Shown here: one piece after another, positions 16,390 to 26,200 of the stretch | Layout: every line of letters starts with the position of its first letter | How positions within the stretch are numbered: the stretch's first letter is position 1 | Assembly (NCBI GenBank): GCA_015709575.1 | Contig: CP054190.1 | Coordinates: 2,230,616 to 2,294,615 of the forward strand | Origin: Planctomycetia bacterium | GTDB taxonomy: Bacteria > Planctomycetota > Phycisphaerae > UBA1845 > Fen-1342 | DNA: 64,000 nt | Reading direction: 5' to 3' | Translations under genes and position numbers: made by a program | The notes under the pieces: model-generated | The model's database searches: none | What the model saw: the letters and a program-made list of their open reading frames with translations, nothing else | Told to the model about the DNA's origin: nothing

Positions 16390-18480
16390 ATGGATCAGAC
16401 CCGCCTGCTGCAGGCTCTCGCGCGCAACCGCGGGCTGCTGTTCCCCTCCGCGGCCGCGGCGCTGATCTTCGTCATTCTCATTCCGCTGCCGACTGCGCTG
16501 CTGGACCTGTTGCTGGTGGTGAACATCCTGCTGGCGACGGTGGTGATGACCACCGTGATGTACCTCAAGTCGCCGCTGGAATTCAGCAGCTTTCCGCCCC
16601 TGCTGCTGGCCCTGACGCTGCTCCGGCTGGTCGTGAACATCGCCTCGTCGCGGCTGATTCTGACCAACGCGACGCTGGGCGAGGATGCCGCCGGTCACGT
16701 CATCAAGGCCTTCGGCACGTTCGTGGCCGGCAATTCGCTGGTGGTCGGCGTGATCATCTTCATCATCATCACGGTGATACAGTTTGTGGTGATTACGAAG
16801 GGCGCGACGCGCATCGCGGAAGTGGCGGCGCGATTCACGCTCGACGGAATGCCCGGCAAGCAGATGGCGATCGACGCCGACCTGAACGCCGGCATGATCG
16901 ACGAGGCCGAGGCGCGCCGCAGGCGGGAAGAAATCACCCGCGAAGCCGACTTTTATGGATCGATGGACGGCGCCAGCAAGTTTGTCCGCGGCGACGCCGT
17001 GGCCGGGCTGATGATCACGTTCGTCAACGTGCTGGGCGGCCTGTACGTCGGCATGGTTGAGAACAACATGCCGCTGATGACGGCGCTGGCGATCTTCACG
17101 CGCCTGACGATCGGCGACGGTCTGGCGGCGCAGGTGCCGGCGTTCATCCTGTCGGTAGGCGCGGGCATGCTGGTGGCGCGGAGCAGCGGCAAGTCGAACA
17201 TGGGCGAGGAGGTCATCGGGCAGCTCTTCTCCAAGCCGACGGCGCTGATCATGACCGGCGCGTTCCTGATGGTGCTGGCGCTGACGCCGTTGCCGAAGCT
17301 GCCGCTGCTGAGCCTGGCGGTCGGGTGCGGCGCCCTGGCGTACTTCGTGGACCGCACGCGAAACCGCAGCAGCGCGAAGGCCGAGCAGGAGGAGCGCACC
17401 CGCCAGGCGGCGCCACCGAAGGTGGAAACGCACCTGAAGGTCGATGCGCTGGAGCTGCAGATCGGGTTGGGCCTGATCGGACTGGTGGACAAGTCCCGCG
17501 GCGGCGACCTGCTGGACCGCATTACCGCCATGCGCAAGCAACTGGCGATCGACCTCGGCGTCATCGTCCCGCCGGTGCGCATCCGCGATGCGATCGGGCT
17601 GGAGACGAATCAGTACGCGCTGCTGCTGCGCGGGCAGGAAGTGGCGCGCGGCGAGCTGTATCCCGACCAGAAGCTGGCGATCAACTCCGGCGTCGCGGGC
17701 GAACCGTTGCGCGGGTACCCGACGCGCGAACCGGCCTTCGGGCTGCCCGCGTTCTGGATCGCGGAATCCGAACGCGAACTCGCCGAGAGCCGAAACTACA
17801 CCGTGGTCGAGCCGACGGGGGTGCTCGCGACGCACCTGACGGAAATCATCCGGCAGCACGCGGCGGACCTGCTGACGCGTGCTGAGACGCAGAAGCTGAT
17901 CGACAATCTCAAGCAGCACAACCCGACCGTCGTCGATGAGGTGATTCCGGGAATCATGAAAGTCGGAGAGGTGCAGAAGACCCTTCAGAACCTGCTGCGC
18001 GAGCGCGTGCCGGTGAGGGACCTGGAGGCCGTGCTGGAGACGCTGGGCGACTGGGGCGGCAAGACGCGCGACGTGGAAATTCTCACGGAGTACTGCCGAA
18101 ACGCGCTGGCCCGCACGATCTGCTCACAGCTCAAGGATGCGCACGGCACCATTCACTGCATCACGCTGGACCCGGCCACCGAGGACTACATCCAGGCGAA
18201 CATTCAGCGGCTGGAGCAGGGGTCGGTGTTGGCGATTCCGCCGGCGCGCCAGGCGGAGCTGGCGCACCGGCTGAAGCAGGAGCTGGACCGGGCCGCGTCG
18301 GCCGCGGGCGGTGCGCCGGTGGTGGTGCTGGCGTCGCCGGCGGTGCGGCTGTGGACGCGCCGGCTGATCGAGCCGCTATCGCCGCGCACGGCCGTGCTGG
18401 GGCTGAACGAGATTGTGCGCGGCGTAGACGTGCACGCGCACGGTGTGGTCGGGATTGAGTTGAACGCCGCTGCGGCGTGA
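16390..18480 (+). CDS. flhA: Flagellar export apparatus protein FlhA
   Basis: FlhA is the large gate protein of the flagellar export apparatus; it forms a nonameric ring and receives chaperone-substrate complexes. The ATG at 16390 (MDQTRLLQALARN) fits family N-termini better than the in-frame ATG at 16342. About eight membrane helices occupy residues 20-320. The FHIPEP region includes LRLVVNIASSRLILTNA and GDAVAGLMITFVNVLGG. The cytoplasmic part has GLGLIGLVDKSRGGDLLDRI and ILTEYCRNALARTIC. At 696 residues it has full length. It ends the flagellar operon. Confidence 0.97.
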   Translation: MDQTRLLQALARNRGLLFPSAAAALIFVILIPLPTALLDLLLVVNILLATVVMTTVMYLKSPLEFSSFPPLLLALTLLRLVVNIASSRLILTNATLGEDAAGHVIKAFGTFVAGNSLVVGVIIFIIITVIQFVVITKGATRIAEVAARFTLDGMPGKQMAIDADLNAGMIDEAEARRRREEITREADFYGSMDGASKFVRGDAVAGLMITFVNVLGGLYVGMVENNMPLMTALAIFTRLTIGDGLAAQVPAFILSVGAGMLVARSSGKSNMGEEVIGQLFSKPTALIMTGAFLMVLALTPLPKLPLLSLAVGCGALAYFVDRTRNRSSAKAEQEERTRQAAPPKVETHLKVDALELQIGLGLIGLVDKSRGGDLLDRITAMRKQLAIDLGVIVPPVRIRDAIGLETNQYALLLRGQEVARGELYPDQKLAINSGVAGEPLRGYPTREPAFGLPAFWIAESERELAESRNYTVVEPTGVLATHLTEIIRQHAADLLTRAETQKLIDNLKQHNPTVVDEVIPGIMKVGEVQKTLQNLLRERVPVRDLEAVLETLGDWGGKTRDVEILTEYCRNALARTICSQLKDAHGTIHCITLDPATEDYIQANIQRLEQGSVLAIPPARQAELAHRLKQELDRAASAAGGAPVVVLASPAVRLWTRRLIEPLSPRTAVLGLNEIVRGVDVHAHGVVGIELNAAAA

Positions 18481-18573
18481 TCCCGCGACGGGCCGTCCGG
18501 CGGAGAACGGGAAGCAGGCTGCGAGGGGCACCCTCTCCGGCTGCATTCAATCGGCCAATTAACGGAAAGCTCG

Positions 18574-20682
18574 CTACCGACCGGCGGCGGCGCGCTTCAG
18601 CCGCTCCTGGGTCCGTTCCAGTTCATCCTCGAGTCGCTCGGGCGAGACCACTTCCACATGCGCATCCACGAACAGGACGACCGCCCGGTCGCCGTCGTAC
18701 GCCGGCTCGTAGGCTAATACGTTCCGCGGATCCGATGCCGCGCTTTGGCCCGGCACATACACATACGAACTTCGATCCGGTGAACCGCGGGGGTCGCGCG
18801 GTGAAACCAATTGTTCCCGTGCCAGGCGCCCGTCGGCAACGAGCGCATCGAAGTCCGGTGGGAACTTTTCCTGGTGCTCGTTCGCATAAATGTGACAGGC
18901 CATCCCGATCATTCGCAGGTTTGACGCGCTGACTGCGGTCCTGGCCGATTCACGCGCCTGCGAGAATGAGGGCACCAGGATGGACGCGAGCAGCGCCGTA
19001 TTGGACAGCGTCCCCCCCTCCAGGATCATGCCCATGGCCGAATCACCATAGGCGAGATAGGTCATGCCGTTGGCGTCCACGCGATAGCCGCCCAGCGTGC
19101 TGCGCACCGCCGCCTGGCGTTGCGGGAACGTCGGTATCTGCTCGATCGTCATCGCTCCGTCCGCGCCGCCGGCCATGTTCGCCACCGCCGTGGCGACGAT
19201 CTGCCAGATGCCGTAGGTAGCGCGGCTCTGCTCGCGACCGTTGACGTACCACAAGGCCGTCAGCTTCTCCCCCAGCAGCGGGCGCAGGCGCTTGTATTCC
19301 GCCACGTCGGGCAGGCTGCCCTTCCGAGAGGCCGGATCGACCTGCCGCAGCGCCGCAGCGGCGGTCTGAGGAAAGAGCGCGAACACGCAGCGATCGCCGA
19401 TGATCGCCCACGAAGGCGCGATCGGCATCGGCGCTCCGCTGACCGCGACGTAATTCACGGTCTGGCCGTCGGCGGAGTACTCGCGCTGCGCGATGCGCAC
19501 GCTTGAGGTCAGCGAACCGACCGCCGCGCCGCTGATCTGCACCAGCCGCGACAAAATTCCGTGCAGCGCCGCGCCGTCCTTCACTTCCGCCACGACGACG
19601 GCGCCGGTGAAGAGCACACCGCCGTGAGCCGGGCTGTCATACAGCGTCCAATTGTCACCGAAGCAGTCAAGCAGATCCGTCACGCCGAAACCGAGGAACT
19701 GGCCGACCAGCGTCAGCCCATCCGCGGCGCTCTGATGGGCCTCTTCATCCATCGCCTCCACGACGGACATCACCTGGTCAAAGACGCGTCGCAGGTCCAG
19801 CGTGAATGAGTATCCCCAGTATGCGTCGGCGGGGATGCACGCCAGGTCCGCGTCCGTCACGGCCGCATCCGAATAGAGCGCACGCATGACATGGTCCAGG
19901 TTCGGCGCCTGCACGCGAACGTGAATTCGATCCCCGTGAGGAGATTCGTCCATTCGCAGGTACAGCCATTCCGCGCCGTCCGCCCCCACTGCCGTCAGCA
20001 ACTCGCCGAACTTCTCATCATCATCGCGCGCGAGCTGGAGGAGGCTCTTTAGATCGACCCATGCGCTGAGTCGCCAGCCGGCCTCATGCTTCGCGGCCGC
20101 CGAGGCGGCCACCAGCCCCGGCGTCGCGGCAACATTCTTCGCGCCGCCCGTTGTCAGGGTTCGGGCGGCCGCCAAAGCCCGTTGGTCCGACGTGGCGAAC
20201 ACGAACCTGCCGTCGTGGGCGGTGAAACGTGGAGTGCCACTATCAGCATCGAAATAGCGCCAATCGAGTCCGCCGATCGACACCGGATTTGCATCCGGGT
20301 CCGCCCCCGACCCCAGGCTCAGGTTCTTCTCCACCATTCGCTCGGCATCCGCGCCCGCATCCACAACCGCGATCAGCCCCGGCACATCGTCCTTCACATA
20401 GAAGCCGAGTGCTCCCGGATGCCGGATGACGCGCTCCATGACGCTCACCGCAGCGGTGATCTCCTCCGCATCCATCCCCATGATGTCGCGCAGGAGCGGC
20501 GCCTGGGCCGCGGCACTCAATGTTCGAATCAAGCCGCCATCCGCCGACAACCCGCGCCATTCGACGACAACCAGCGCGTCCGGAGGCAGCATCGTGAGCG
20601 GATCCCGTTCTGCCGCGACCGCGGACGCGGACGGCAGCGAAGCGGACGCAACTGCGGAAGCGATCAGCAGGTATCGAAGCAT
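18574..20682 (-). CDS. Large exported protein with a type II pseudopilin-like C-terminal module
   Basis: The ATG at 20682 has GGAGG upstream and starts a signal peptide (MLRYLLIASAVASASLPSASAVA); the longer in-frame ORF is rejected. The 702-residue protein has a large N-terminal region (LTMLPPDALVVVEWRGL onwards) of alpha/beta character, resembling DUF3352-type exported proteins. The last 140 residues contain LVPSFSQARESARTAVSASNLRMIG and YANEHQEKFPPDFDAL. Both are typical of the pilin-like DUF1559 region so common in planctomycetes. The function is unknown; it probably lies in the periplasm or at the surface. Confidence 0.75.
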   Translation of the reverse strand: MLRYLLIASAVASASLPSASAVAAERDPLTMLPPDALVVVEWRGLSADGGLIRTLSAAAQAPLLRDIMGMDAEEITAAVSVMERVIRHPGALGFYVKDDVPGLIAVVDAGADAERMVEKNLSLGSGADPDANPVSIGGLDWRYFDADSGTPRFTAHDGRFVFATSDQRALAAARTLTTGGAKNVAATPGLVAASAAAKHEAGWRLSAWVDLKSLLQLARDDDEKFGELLTAVGADGAEWLYLRMDESPHGDRIHVRVQAPNLDHVMRALYSDAAVTDADLACIPADAYWGYSFTLDLRRVFDQVMSVVEAMDEEAHQSAADGLTLVGQFLGFGVTDLLDCFGDNWTLYDSPAHGGVLFTGAVVVAEVKDGAALHGILSRLVQISGAAVGSLTSSVRIAQREYSADGQTVNYVAVSGAPMPIAPSWAIIGDRCVFALFPQTAAAALRQVDPASRKGSLPDVAEYKRLRPLLGEKLTALWYVNGREQSRATYGIWQIVATAVANMAGGADGAMTIEQIPTFPQRQAAVRSTLGGYRVDANGMTYLAYGDSAMGMILEGGTLSNTALLASILVPSFSQARESARTAVSASNLRMIGMACHIYANEHQEKFPPDFDALVADGRLAREQLVSPRDPRGSPDRSSYVYVPGQSAASDPRNVLAYEPAYDGDRAVVLFVDAHVEVVSPERLEDELERTQERLKRAAAGR

Positions 20683-20900
20683 CGGGAGTCCTCCAAGGTG
20701 GGCCATTGAAGGCAGCACACCGGCTTGACAGGCCAACGAAGGCGGGGACGGCGAGCGATCGCGTGGCGGGGCTGAGGGGGGAATTTCAATCCGGATGAAA
20801 GTTATAACCCCGAGGCCGATCCCCGCACTGCCACCCGGCGTGCGCCGGTATACTCCCCCGCTCGAATTCCGGTGCACCGCGCAACCGAGACGGAGCGGGC

Positions 20901-21731
20901 GTGACACACATCGGCGTCGTATCTTACCTGAACGCCAGGCCGTTGGTCGAGGGGCTCTTGGACTCCGTCGGCCTACGGCTGTCTTTCGACGTGCCCTCCC
21001 GGCTTGCGGAGCGACTATTCGCCGGAGAGTTTGCCGCGGCGCTGCTGCCGGTGGTGGATGTGCTGCGGAGCCGAGGGCGTTGTGAAATCCTGTCCGACTC
21101 CTGCATCGCCTGCGACGGTGAAACGATGACCGTTCGCGTGTTTTCGCAGGTTCCGCCGCACCGGGTTCAGATGATCCGTGCCGACGCGGATTCCCACACG
21201 TCCGTTGCGCTGGCGCGCGTGCTGTGGCGCGAATTGTACGGAATTGACGTGCAAATGCGCCCATTGGCCGGTGGAGTGGAGAACGCCCATCAACACGAAG
21301 CCGTGCTGCTGATCGGCGACAAGGTCGTCGATCCGCGCCGCGGCAGCTTCGCCTACGAAACGGACCTTGGCGGCGCGTGGCGTCAGCACACTGGGCTGCC
21401 TTTCGTGTTCGCCGTCTGGGCTCAACCGCCCGGCGGCGCCGGCGAGGACGGCGGGCGCCTGGCCGCGATGTTGAGTGAATCCCGGGATCGCGGCGTGGAG
21501 CGGGCCGAGCGGATCGCCGAGGAACAGGCGGCGCGACACGGTTTTTCGACGGCGGCGGCGGTTCGCTACCTGACGCGATGTCTTCGGTTCAGGCTGGATG
21601 AGCGGACGATCCGTGGGGCGGAGGTGTTTGCCCGGCACTGCCGCGAACTGGGCATTGTGCCGTCGGATGGGGTAATGACCTGGCCGGGCGCGCGTGCGAT
21701 CGGCGCGCCGGCGGAGGGAAGAGTGCGATGA
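20901..21731 (+). CDS. mqnA: Chorismate dehydratase MqnA (futalosine pathway)
   Basis: MqnA removes water from chorismate to give 3-[(1-carboxyvinyl)oxy]benzoate, the first step of menaquinone synthesis by the futalosine route. The GTG start gives MTHIGVVSYLNARPLVEGL, the family signature. A second conserved region is SVALARVLWRELYGID with LLIGDKVVD. Length (276 residues) is normal. The start has GGAG at 20892. The stop overlaps mqnC by 4 bp, so the two pathway genes are coupled. Confidence 0.92.
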   Translation: MTHIGVVSYLNARPLVEGLLDSVGLRLSFDVPSRLAERLFAGEFAAALLPVVDVLRSRGRCEILSDSCIACDGETMTVRVFSQVPPHRVQMIRADADSHTSVALARVLWRELYGIDVQMRPLAGGVENAHQHEAVLLIGDKVVDPRRGSFAYETDLGGAWRQHTGLPFVFAVWAQPPGGAGEDGGRLAAMLSESRDRGVERAERIAEEQAARHGFSTAAAVRYLTRCLRFRLDERTIRGAEVFARHCRELGIVPSDGVMTWPGARAIGAPAEGRVR

Positions 21732-23023
21732 GCGTGACGGCGGTCGGTGCAGCAGCCGCGGCCCTGACGGGCGGCAATCGGCGCATGACGGATACGGAGG
21801 CGATCGAGGCCTATGAAAACCTGAGCATTCATGAGCTTGGGCGCCGCGCGCACGCCCGCACCTTGGAGCTTCACCCCGAGCGGTACCGAACCTACGTCAT
21901 CGATCGCAACATCAACTATTCGAACGTCTGCACCGCCAAGTGCATTTTCTGCAATTTCAAGGCCGACCCCGGCGACACCGATGCGTACATCCTGTCGTTT
22001 GACCAGATCGGTCGGAAGATCGAGGAATTGATCGACATCGGCGGCACGCAGATCCTGATGCAGGGCGGGCTGGTCCCCGACGAGCGCGACCCGCACGGGC
22101 ACGGGCTTCCCTTCTCGTGGTACCTGGACCTGCTGCGCTTCATTCGCGATCGCTTCCCCTCCATTCACATTCACGCCTTCAGCCCGCCGGAAATCTGGGC
22201 GTTTCACCAGGTCTTCGGCATGACGCTGGAGGACACGATCAAGCGCCTGCGCGACGCCGGTCTGGCCACGATCCCGGGCGGCGGCGGCGAAATCCTGGTG
22301 GATCGCATCCGCGACAAGATCAGCATCGGCAAGACGCGCTCGTGGGAGTGGCTGGCCGTGATGCGGGAGGCCCACCGCCAGGGCATGAAGACCTCCTGCA
22401 CGATGATGATGGGACACATCGAGACGATCGAGGAACGGATCGAGCACATGCGCCTGCTGCGCGACCTGCAGGATGAGTACGGTGGGTTCACCGCCTTCAT
22501 CCACTGGCCGTTCCAACCCGAAAACACACCGCTGGGGCGGTGGAAGCGCCTGCCGGTCGATCTGCCCGCCGGGGCGGAGCCGCACCGCCGACCGCGCAAC
22601 GACGGGCGGCACCTTCTGCTGGCCGATGCGCATGAGTACCTGGTGTGGCTGGCGATCTCGCGGCTGTACTTCGACAACATCCCGAACCTGCAATCAAGCT
22701 GGGTGACGATGGGGCCGAAGATCGGCCAGTTGGCGCTGTTTTTCGGCGCCAACGACATGGGCAGCGTGATGATGGAGGAGAACGTCGTCTCGCAGGCGGG
22801 TACGACTTATCGCCTGAGTGAAAACGAGATTCGGCGGCTGATCGCCGACGCCGGCTGGCAGCCGCAGCAGCGCGATCAGTACTATCGGCCGATCAGCGCG
22901 CCGAAACGGGATCGGGGAGTGGGGAGCGCCGCGGGGATGCCGGCAATAACGGCGTCGCCGAGTGCCGGGCTGGTGCAGCTTGAGGCGCACGGGCGCAGAA
23001 TTGCGCCGGATGTCGCCCGCTGA
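21728..23023 (+). CDS. mqnC: Cyclic dehypoxanthine futalosine synthase MqnC (radical SAM)
   Basis: MqnC is a radical SAM enzyme that cyclises dehypoxanthine futalosine in menaquinone synthesis. The cluster-binding motif is C68-x3-C72-x2-C75 in NVCTAKCIFCNF. GGTQILMQGGLVPD, HIHAFSPPEIW, IPGGGGEILVDRIRDKIS and MMMGHIETIEERIEHM match MqnC rather than its relative MqnE. The first 19 residues may not be translated, as an ATG at 21785 is possible. The C-terminus has about 40 extra residues beyond the usual end. It overlaps mqnA. Confidence 0.92.
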   Translation: MSVTAVGAAAAALTGGNRRMTDTEAIEAYENLSIHELGRRAHARTLELHPERYRTYVIDRNINYSNVCTAKCIFCNFKADPGDTDAYILSFDQIGRKIEELIDIGGTQILMQGGLVPDERDPHGHGLPFSWYLDLLRFIRDRFPSIHIHAFSPPEIWAFHQVFGMTLEDTIKRLRDAGLATIPGGGGEILVDRIRDKISIGKTRSWEWLAVMREAHRQGMKTSCTMMMGHIETIEERIEHMRLLRDLQDEYGGFTAFIHWPFQPENTPLGRWKRLPVDLPAGAEPHRRPRNDGRHLLLADAHEYLVWLAISRLYFDNIPNLQSSWVTMGPKIGQLALFFGANDMGSVMMEENVVSQAGTTYRLSENEIRRLIADAGWQPQQRDQYYRPISAPKRDRGVGSAAGMPAITASPSAGLVQLEAHGRRIAPDVAR

Positions 23024-23186
23024 TGCGGGCGCGGCGCTGCGCCCCGCAGCGCCGCGCACGCATTGCGGCTTCCATCCCGGCCGACAGACCGAGCGGTGCC
23101 GGTGCGCACCGCGGAACCGCGTGCCGGGGCCGCTTGTCACCAACAGGCCAGGTTGATATTCTTCCCCGCTCTGCTCGGAGACGAGC

Positions 23187-23269
23187 GGGCGTGTGCCCGA
23201 GTGGCCAAAGGGGACGGGCTGTAAACCCGTTGGCTTACGCCTTCGCTGGTTCGAATCCAGCCGCGCCCA
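23187..23269 (+). tRNA. tRNA-Tyr (GTA)
   Basis: An 83-base class II tRNA with a long variable arm is seen. The acceptor strands GGGCGTG and CGCGCCC pair with one G-T. The anticodon stem ACGGG/CCCGT holds a CTGTAAA loop, so the anticodon is GTA. The T arm is GCTGG-TTCGAAT-CCAGC. CCA is not encoded. No other tRNA is adjacent. Confidence 0.95.
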
Positions 23270-23380
23270 CTGTCTCCGCCAACCACCGCATCACCGCCGG
23301 ACGCGGCCGTTCGCCAGCGCTTGCGACGCGGCAACCGCGCTCGCACGGCAGCCGGCTGCCATCACCGTGACGGGTGCCCC

Positions 23381-23917
23381 ATGATCCTGCGCGATTTCGC
23401 GGCCGCCGACGTGCCGGCGGCAAACGCGATCACCAACCACTACATCCGGCACACGCAGATTCACTTCGCGTACGAGCCCGAATCAGACGCCGACTTCGAA
23501 GCATACTGGCGCGGCGGCCATCGGCGATTTCCGTGGATCGTGGCGGAGGTTGACGGCCGCGTGGTGGGCTACTGCAAGTGCGGAGCCTGGCGCGACCGCG
23601 TTGCATACCGCCGAACGGTCGAAGCGGGGCTGTATGTCGCGTCGGACTGCCAGCGGCGCGGAATCGGTCGCGCGCTGTACACGGAGCTGCTCGCCCGCCT
23701 CGATGCGTCCGATGTTCACACGGTCGTTGCGGGAATCGCGCTTCCCAACGAAGCCAGCGTGCGGCTTCATGAGGCGCTGGGCTTTCAGCCGGTCGGCACT
23801 TTTCGCGAGGTGGGGTGGAAGTTCGATCAATGGTGCGACGTGGGCTTCTGGCAGCTCATGCTTCGCGCGGGCAGGTGCGCCGCGAGCGAACCGCCTGCCG
23901 GTTCACCGAACACCTGA
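23381..23917 (+). CDS. GNAT N-acetyltransferase, phosphinothricin/MnaT-like
   Basis: This 178-residue protein is likely to transfer an acetyl group from acetyl-CoA to an amino acid or small amine. The ATG at 23381 starts MILRDFAAADVPAANAITN; an upstream in-frame ATG at 23321 adds no domain. The acetyl-CoA motif is RRGIGRALYTELL. VVAGIALPNEASVRLHEALGF, VGTFREVGWKFDQW and DVGFWQLML are typical of the phosphinothricin acetyltransferase/YncA group. The true substrate cannot be read from the sequence. Confidence 0.88.
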   Translation: MILRDFAAADVPAANAITNHYIRHTQIHFAYEPESDADFEAYWRGGHRRFPWIVAEVDGRVVGYCKCGAWRDRVAYRRTVEAGLYVASDCQRRGIGRALYTELLARLDASDVHTVVAGIALPNEASVRLHEALGFQPVGTFREVGWKFDQWCDVGFWQLMLRAGRCAASEPPAGSPNT

Positions 23918-24147
23918 CCCGGCACTGCCGCCGATCCTCGCATCGGATCTGGTGGCCGTTTGATCCGAACCACAGACGACGCGCACATCCACGTATGAGA
24001 ATTTCTCCCGCCCCACGATTCCTCTGACGGCGTCGCCTCGTCCCGGTCTAGCGGCACGGCAGCTTCCGAAGCCCGGCTCCCCGCGAAAACGCGGCGATTT
24101 ATCGGCCATCGCACCGATCCGTCGCCCCACCGCGGGCCACCATGCGG

Positions 24148-24176
24148 TTGACTCGACGTAACACAGATATTACGAT
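24148..24176 (+). promoter_or_regulatory. Sigma-70-type promoter candidate for the cytochrome/polyferredoxin unit
   Basis: TTGACT (24148-24153) and TACGAT (24171-24176) are separated by 17 bp, in the only clearly AT-rich patch of the 341-bp gap 23918-24258. The expected start of transcription near 24183 would leave a 5' leader of about 75 bases before the ATG at 24259. The rest of that gap shows nothing I can name. Confidence 0.5.
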
Positions 24177-24258
24177 CTATTAATCAGAAATAGGCCGCGG
24201 GTCCGGATGCGCCCGTGAATCGCGCGTCGGAACCGCGCAGCCGCCCGGGAGGCAGCGC

Positions 24259-26178
24259 ATGCGCACACACGCCCGCACTCGTACCCGTTCCGCGGTCGCG
24301 GCCATCTCGCGCACCCGCCGATCGTGGTGCATCAGAACCCGGCTATTCGCGGTTGTAACTGCGGGGGTGACGGCGGTTGGGCTGGCCAGCCCCGTATGGG
24401 CGCAGCTTCCGCTTCCGACCACGCTCAGCGACTTCCATGTACCCGGCACGCAGGTCGGCGATGTCTCTCCATCGGTGATGCTCTCGCCGAGCGACTGCCG
24501 AAACTGTCACGGGAATTTCGACGCGCAGAATGACCCATACGCTACCTGGCGCGGCAGCCTGATGTCGCACGCCGGCCGCGACCCGCTCTTCTACGCCCAG
24601 ATGTCGCTGGCCAACCAGGATACCCAGAACGTCGGCTATTACTGCCTGCGCTGCCACGTCCCGCAGTCAATTGTCACCGGGCATGCGAACCAACCGGACG
24701 GCAGCACGCTCAATGCCCATGACCGACGCGGCGTCGATTGTCATTTCTGCCATGCGATGGTGGACCCGATCTACAACCCGGGCGTCAGCCCACCCGAAGA
24801 TCAGGCGATCCTGGCCGCACTCGCCGCCATCCCGCAGCACTTCGGCAATGCCATGTTCGTGCTGGACCCCGACGCCACGCGCCGCAGCGGCCGGCCCGAT
24901 CCCGCCGCGCCGCACGAATTTCTGGAATCGCCGTTTCATCGCACTGGCGCGTTCTGCGGCACCTGCCACGACGTCGGAAACGTCGCCGTCACGCGCCAGC
25001 CCGACGGCTCGTACGCCTACAACACGCTCGGCGCACCATCCCCTACCTCGGACCCGTGGATGCAATACCCGTTGGAGCGAACCTACACCGAGTGGAAGCT
25101 CAGCGCGTTCAACCAGGGCGGAGTCGACATGGGCGGTCGCTTCGGCGGGACCATCGGACCCGTGATCCGCACCTGCCAGGATTGCCACATGCCGGCCGCG
25201 GCGGCGAAGTCTTGCTTTTTCGGACCGACGCACCCGGATACGCGGCGCCACGACTTCGCGGGCGCATCGGCCCAGGTGCTGGACCTGGTGCTTGAGGTCT
25301 TTGGCGACGACCCGGACGTGGATGCCGCCTCCATCGGCGTGGCGCGCGCCAAGGCGGTGTCGATGCTGCAGCGCGCGGCGTCGCTCGAACTGGCGCAGGA
25401 TTGCCGCCGCTTGCGGGTGCGCACCATCAACGAGACCGGACACAAGCTGCCGACCGGACACATCGAGGGGCGCCGGGTTTGGGTCCACGTACGATTCCTG
25501 AATGGGCAGGACGCCCTGCTGCGCGAGCACGGCGGGTACGACTACGCCGATGCCGAGTTGGATGAGCGCAGCACGGTGGTGTATGAGATGTTCGTCGGGC
25601 TGAGCGAGGCGGCGGCGATCGCCACCGGCCTGCCGGCGGGGTTTACGACGCACATGGCTTTGGCGGACACGATCTGGAAGGACAACCGCATCCCGCCGCG
25701 CGGGTTTTCAAACGCGGCATTCGAGGCCGGCGGCGCGCCCGTCGTCGGGCACAACTATGCCGACGGTCAGCACTGGGACGACGCCTACTTCGCTGCGCCG
25801 CACCGGGCCGCCAGAGCCGAGGTCACGATTTACTACCAGAACACGCCGCGCAGCTACATCGAACACCTGCGGGACGCCAATCACACGGATGACTGGGGCG
25901 AGATCCTGCACTCGGCGTGGGTTGCGACCGGGCGCGGAGCGCCGATCGCGATGGTCAGCGGCGTGCTGGCGCTTACGCCCGGGCTGCCCGGTGACATGAA
26001 CTGCGACTGCGCTGTCAATAACTTCGACATCGACCCCTTCGTGGAGGCACTGGTGAATCCCGAGGCCTATGCTGCCGCGCACGCGGATTGCGACCTACTC
26101 GCCGCAGACGTGGACGGAGACGGGCTGGTGACCAACTTCGACATCGACCCGTTTGTGCAACTGCTGATCTCTCCGTAA
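24259..26178 (+). CDS. Five-heme cytochrome c with a dockerin-like C-terminus
   Basis: This is an exported multiheme cytochrome likely to carry electrons in the periplasm or at the surface. A Tat- or Sec-like Arg-rich N-region precedes a hydrophobic stretch ending near VWAQ (residue 49). Five CxxCH heme sites are visible at residues 80-84, 129-133, 161-165, 233-237 and 306-310, resembling cytochrome c-554-type proteins. A beta-rich region without hemes spans residues 350-570. The C-terminus carries the EF-hand pair [18 protein letters not shown] and [18 protein letters not shown]. It has GGAGG before the ATG and lies 22 bp upstream of a polyferredoxin gene, its probable electron partner. Confidence 0.88.
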   Translation: MRTHARTRTRSAVAAISRTRRSWCIRTRLFAVVTAGVTAVGLASPVWAQLPLPTTLSDFHVPGTQVGDVSPSVMLSPSDCRNCHGNFDAQNDPYATWRGSLMSHAGRDPLFYAQMSLANQDTQNVGYYCLRCHVPQSIVTGHANQPDGSTLNAHDRRGVDCHFCHAMVDPIYNPGVSPPEDQAILAALAAIPQHFGNAMFVLDPDATRRSGRPDPAAPHEFLESPFHRTGAFCGTCHDVGNVAVTRQPDGSYAYNTLGAPSPTSDPWMQYPLERTYTEWKLSAFNQGGVDMGGRFGGTIGPVIRTCQDCHMPAAAAKSCFFGPTHPDTRRHDFAGASAQVLDLVLEVFGDDPDVDAASIGVARAKAVSMLQRAASLELAQDCRRLRVRTINETGHKLPTGHIEGRRVWVHVRFLNGQDALLREHGGYDYADAELDERSTVVYEMFVGLSEAAAIATGLPAGFTTHMALADTIWKDNRIPPRGFSNAAFEAGGAPVVGHNYADGQHWDDAYFAAPHRAARAEVTIYYQNTPRSYIEHLRDANHTDDWGEILHSAWVATGRGAPIAMVSGVLALTPGLPGDMNCDCAVNNFDIDPFVEALVNPEAYAAAHADCDLLAADVDGDGLVTNFDIDPFVQLLISP

Positions 26179-26200
26179 ACACGACAAGGCGGAGCGCCCG

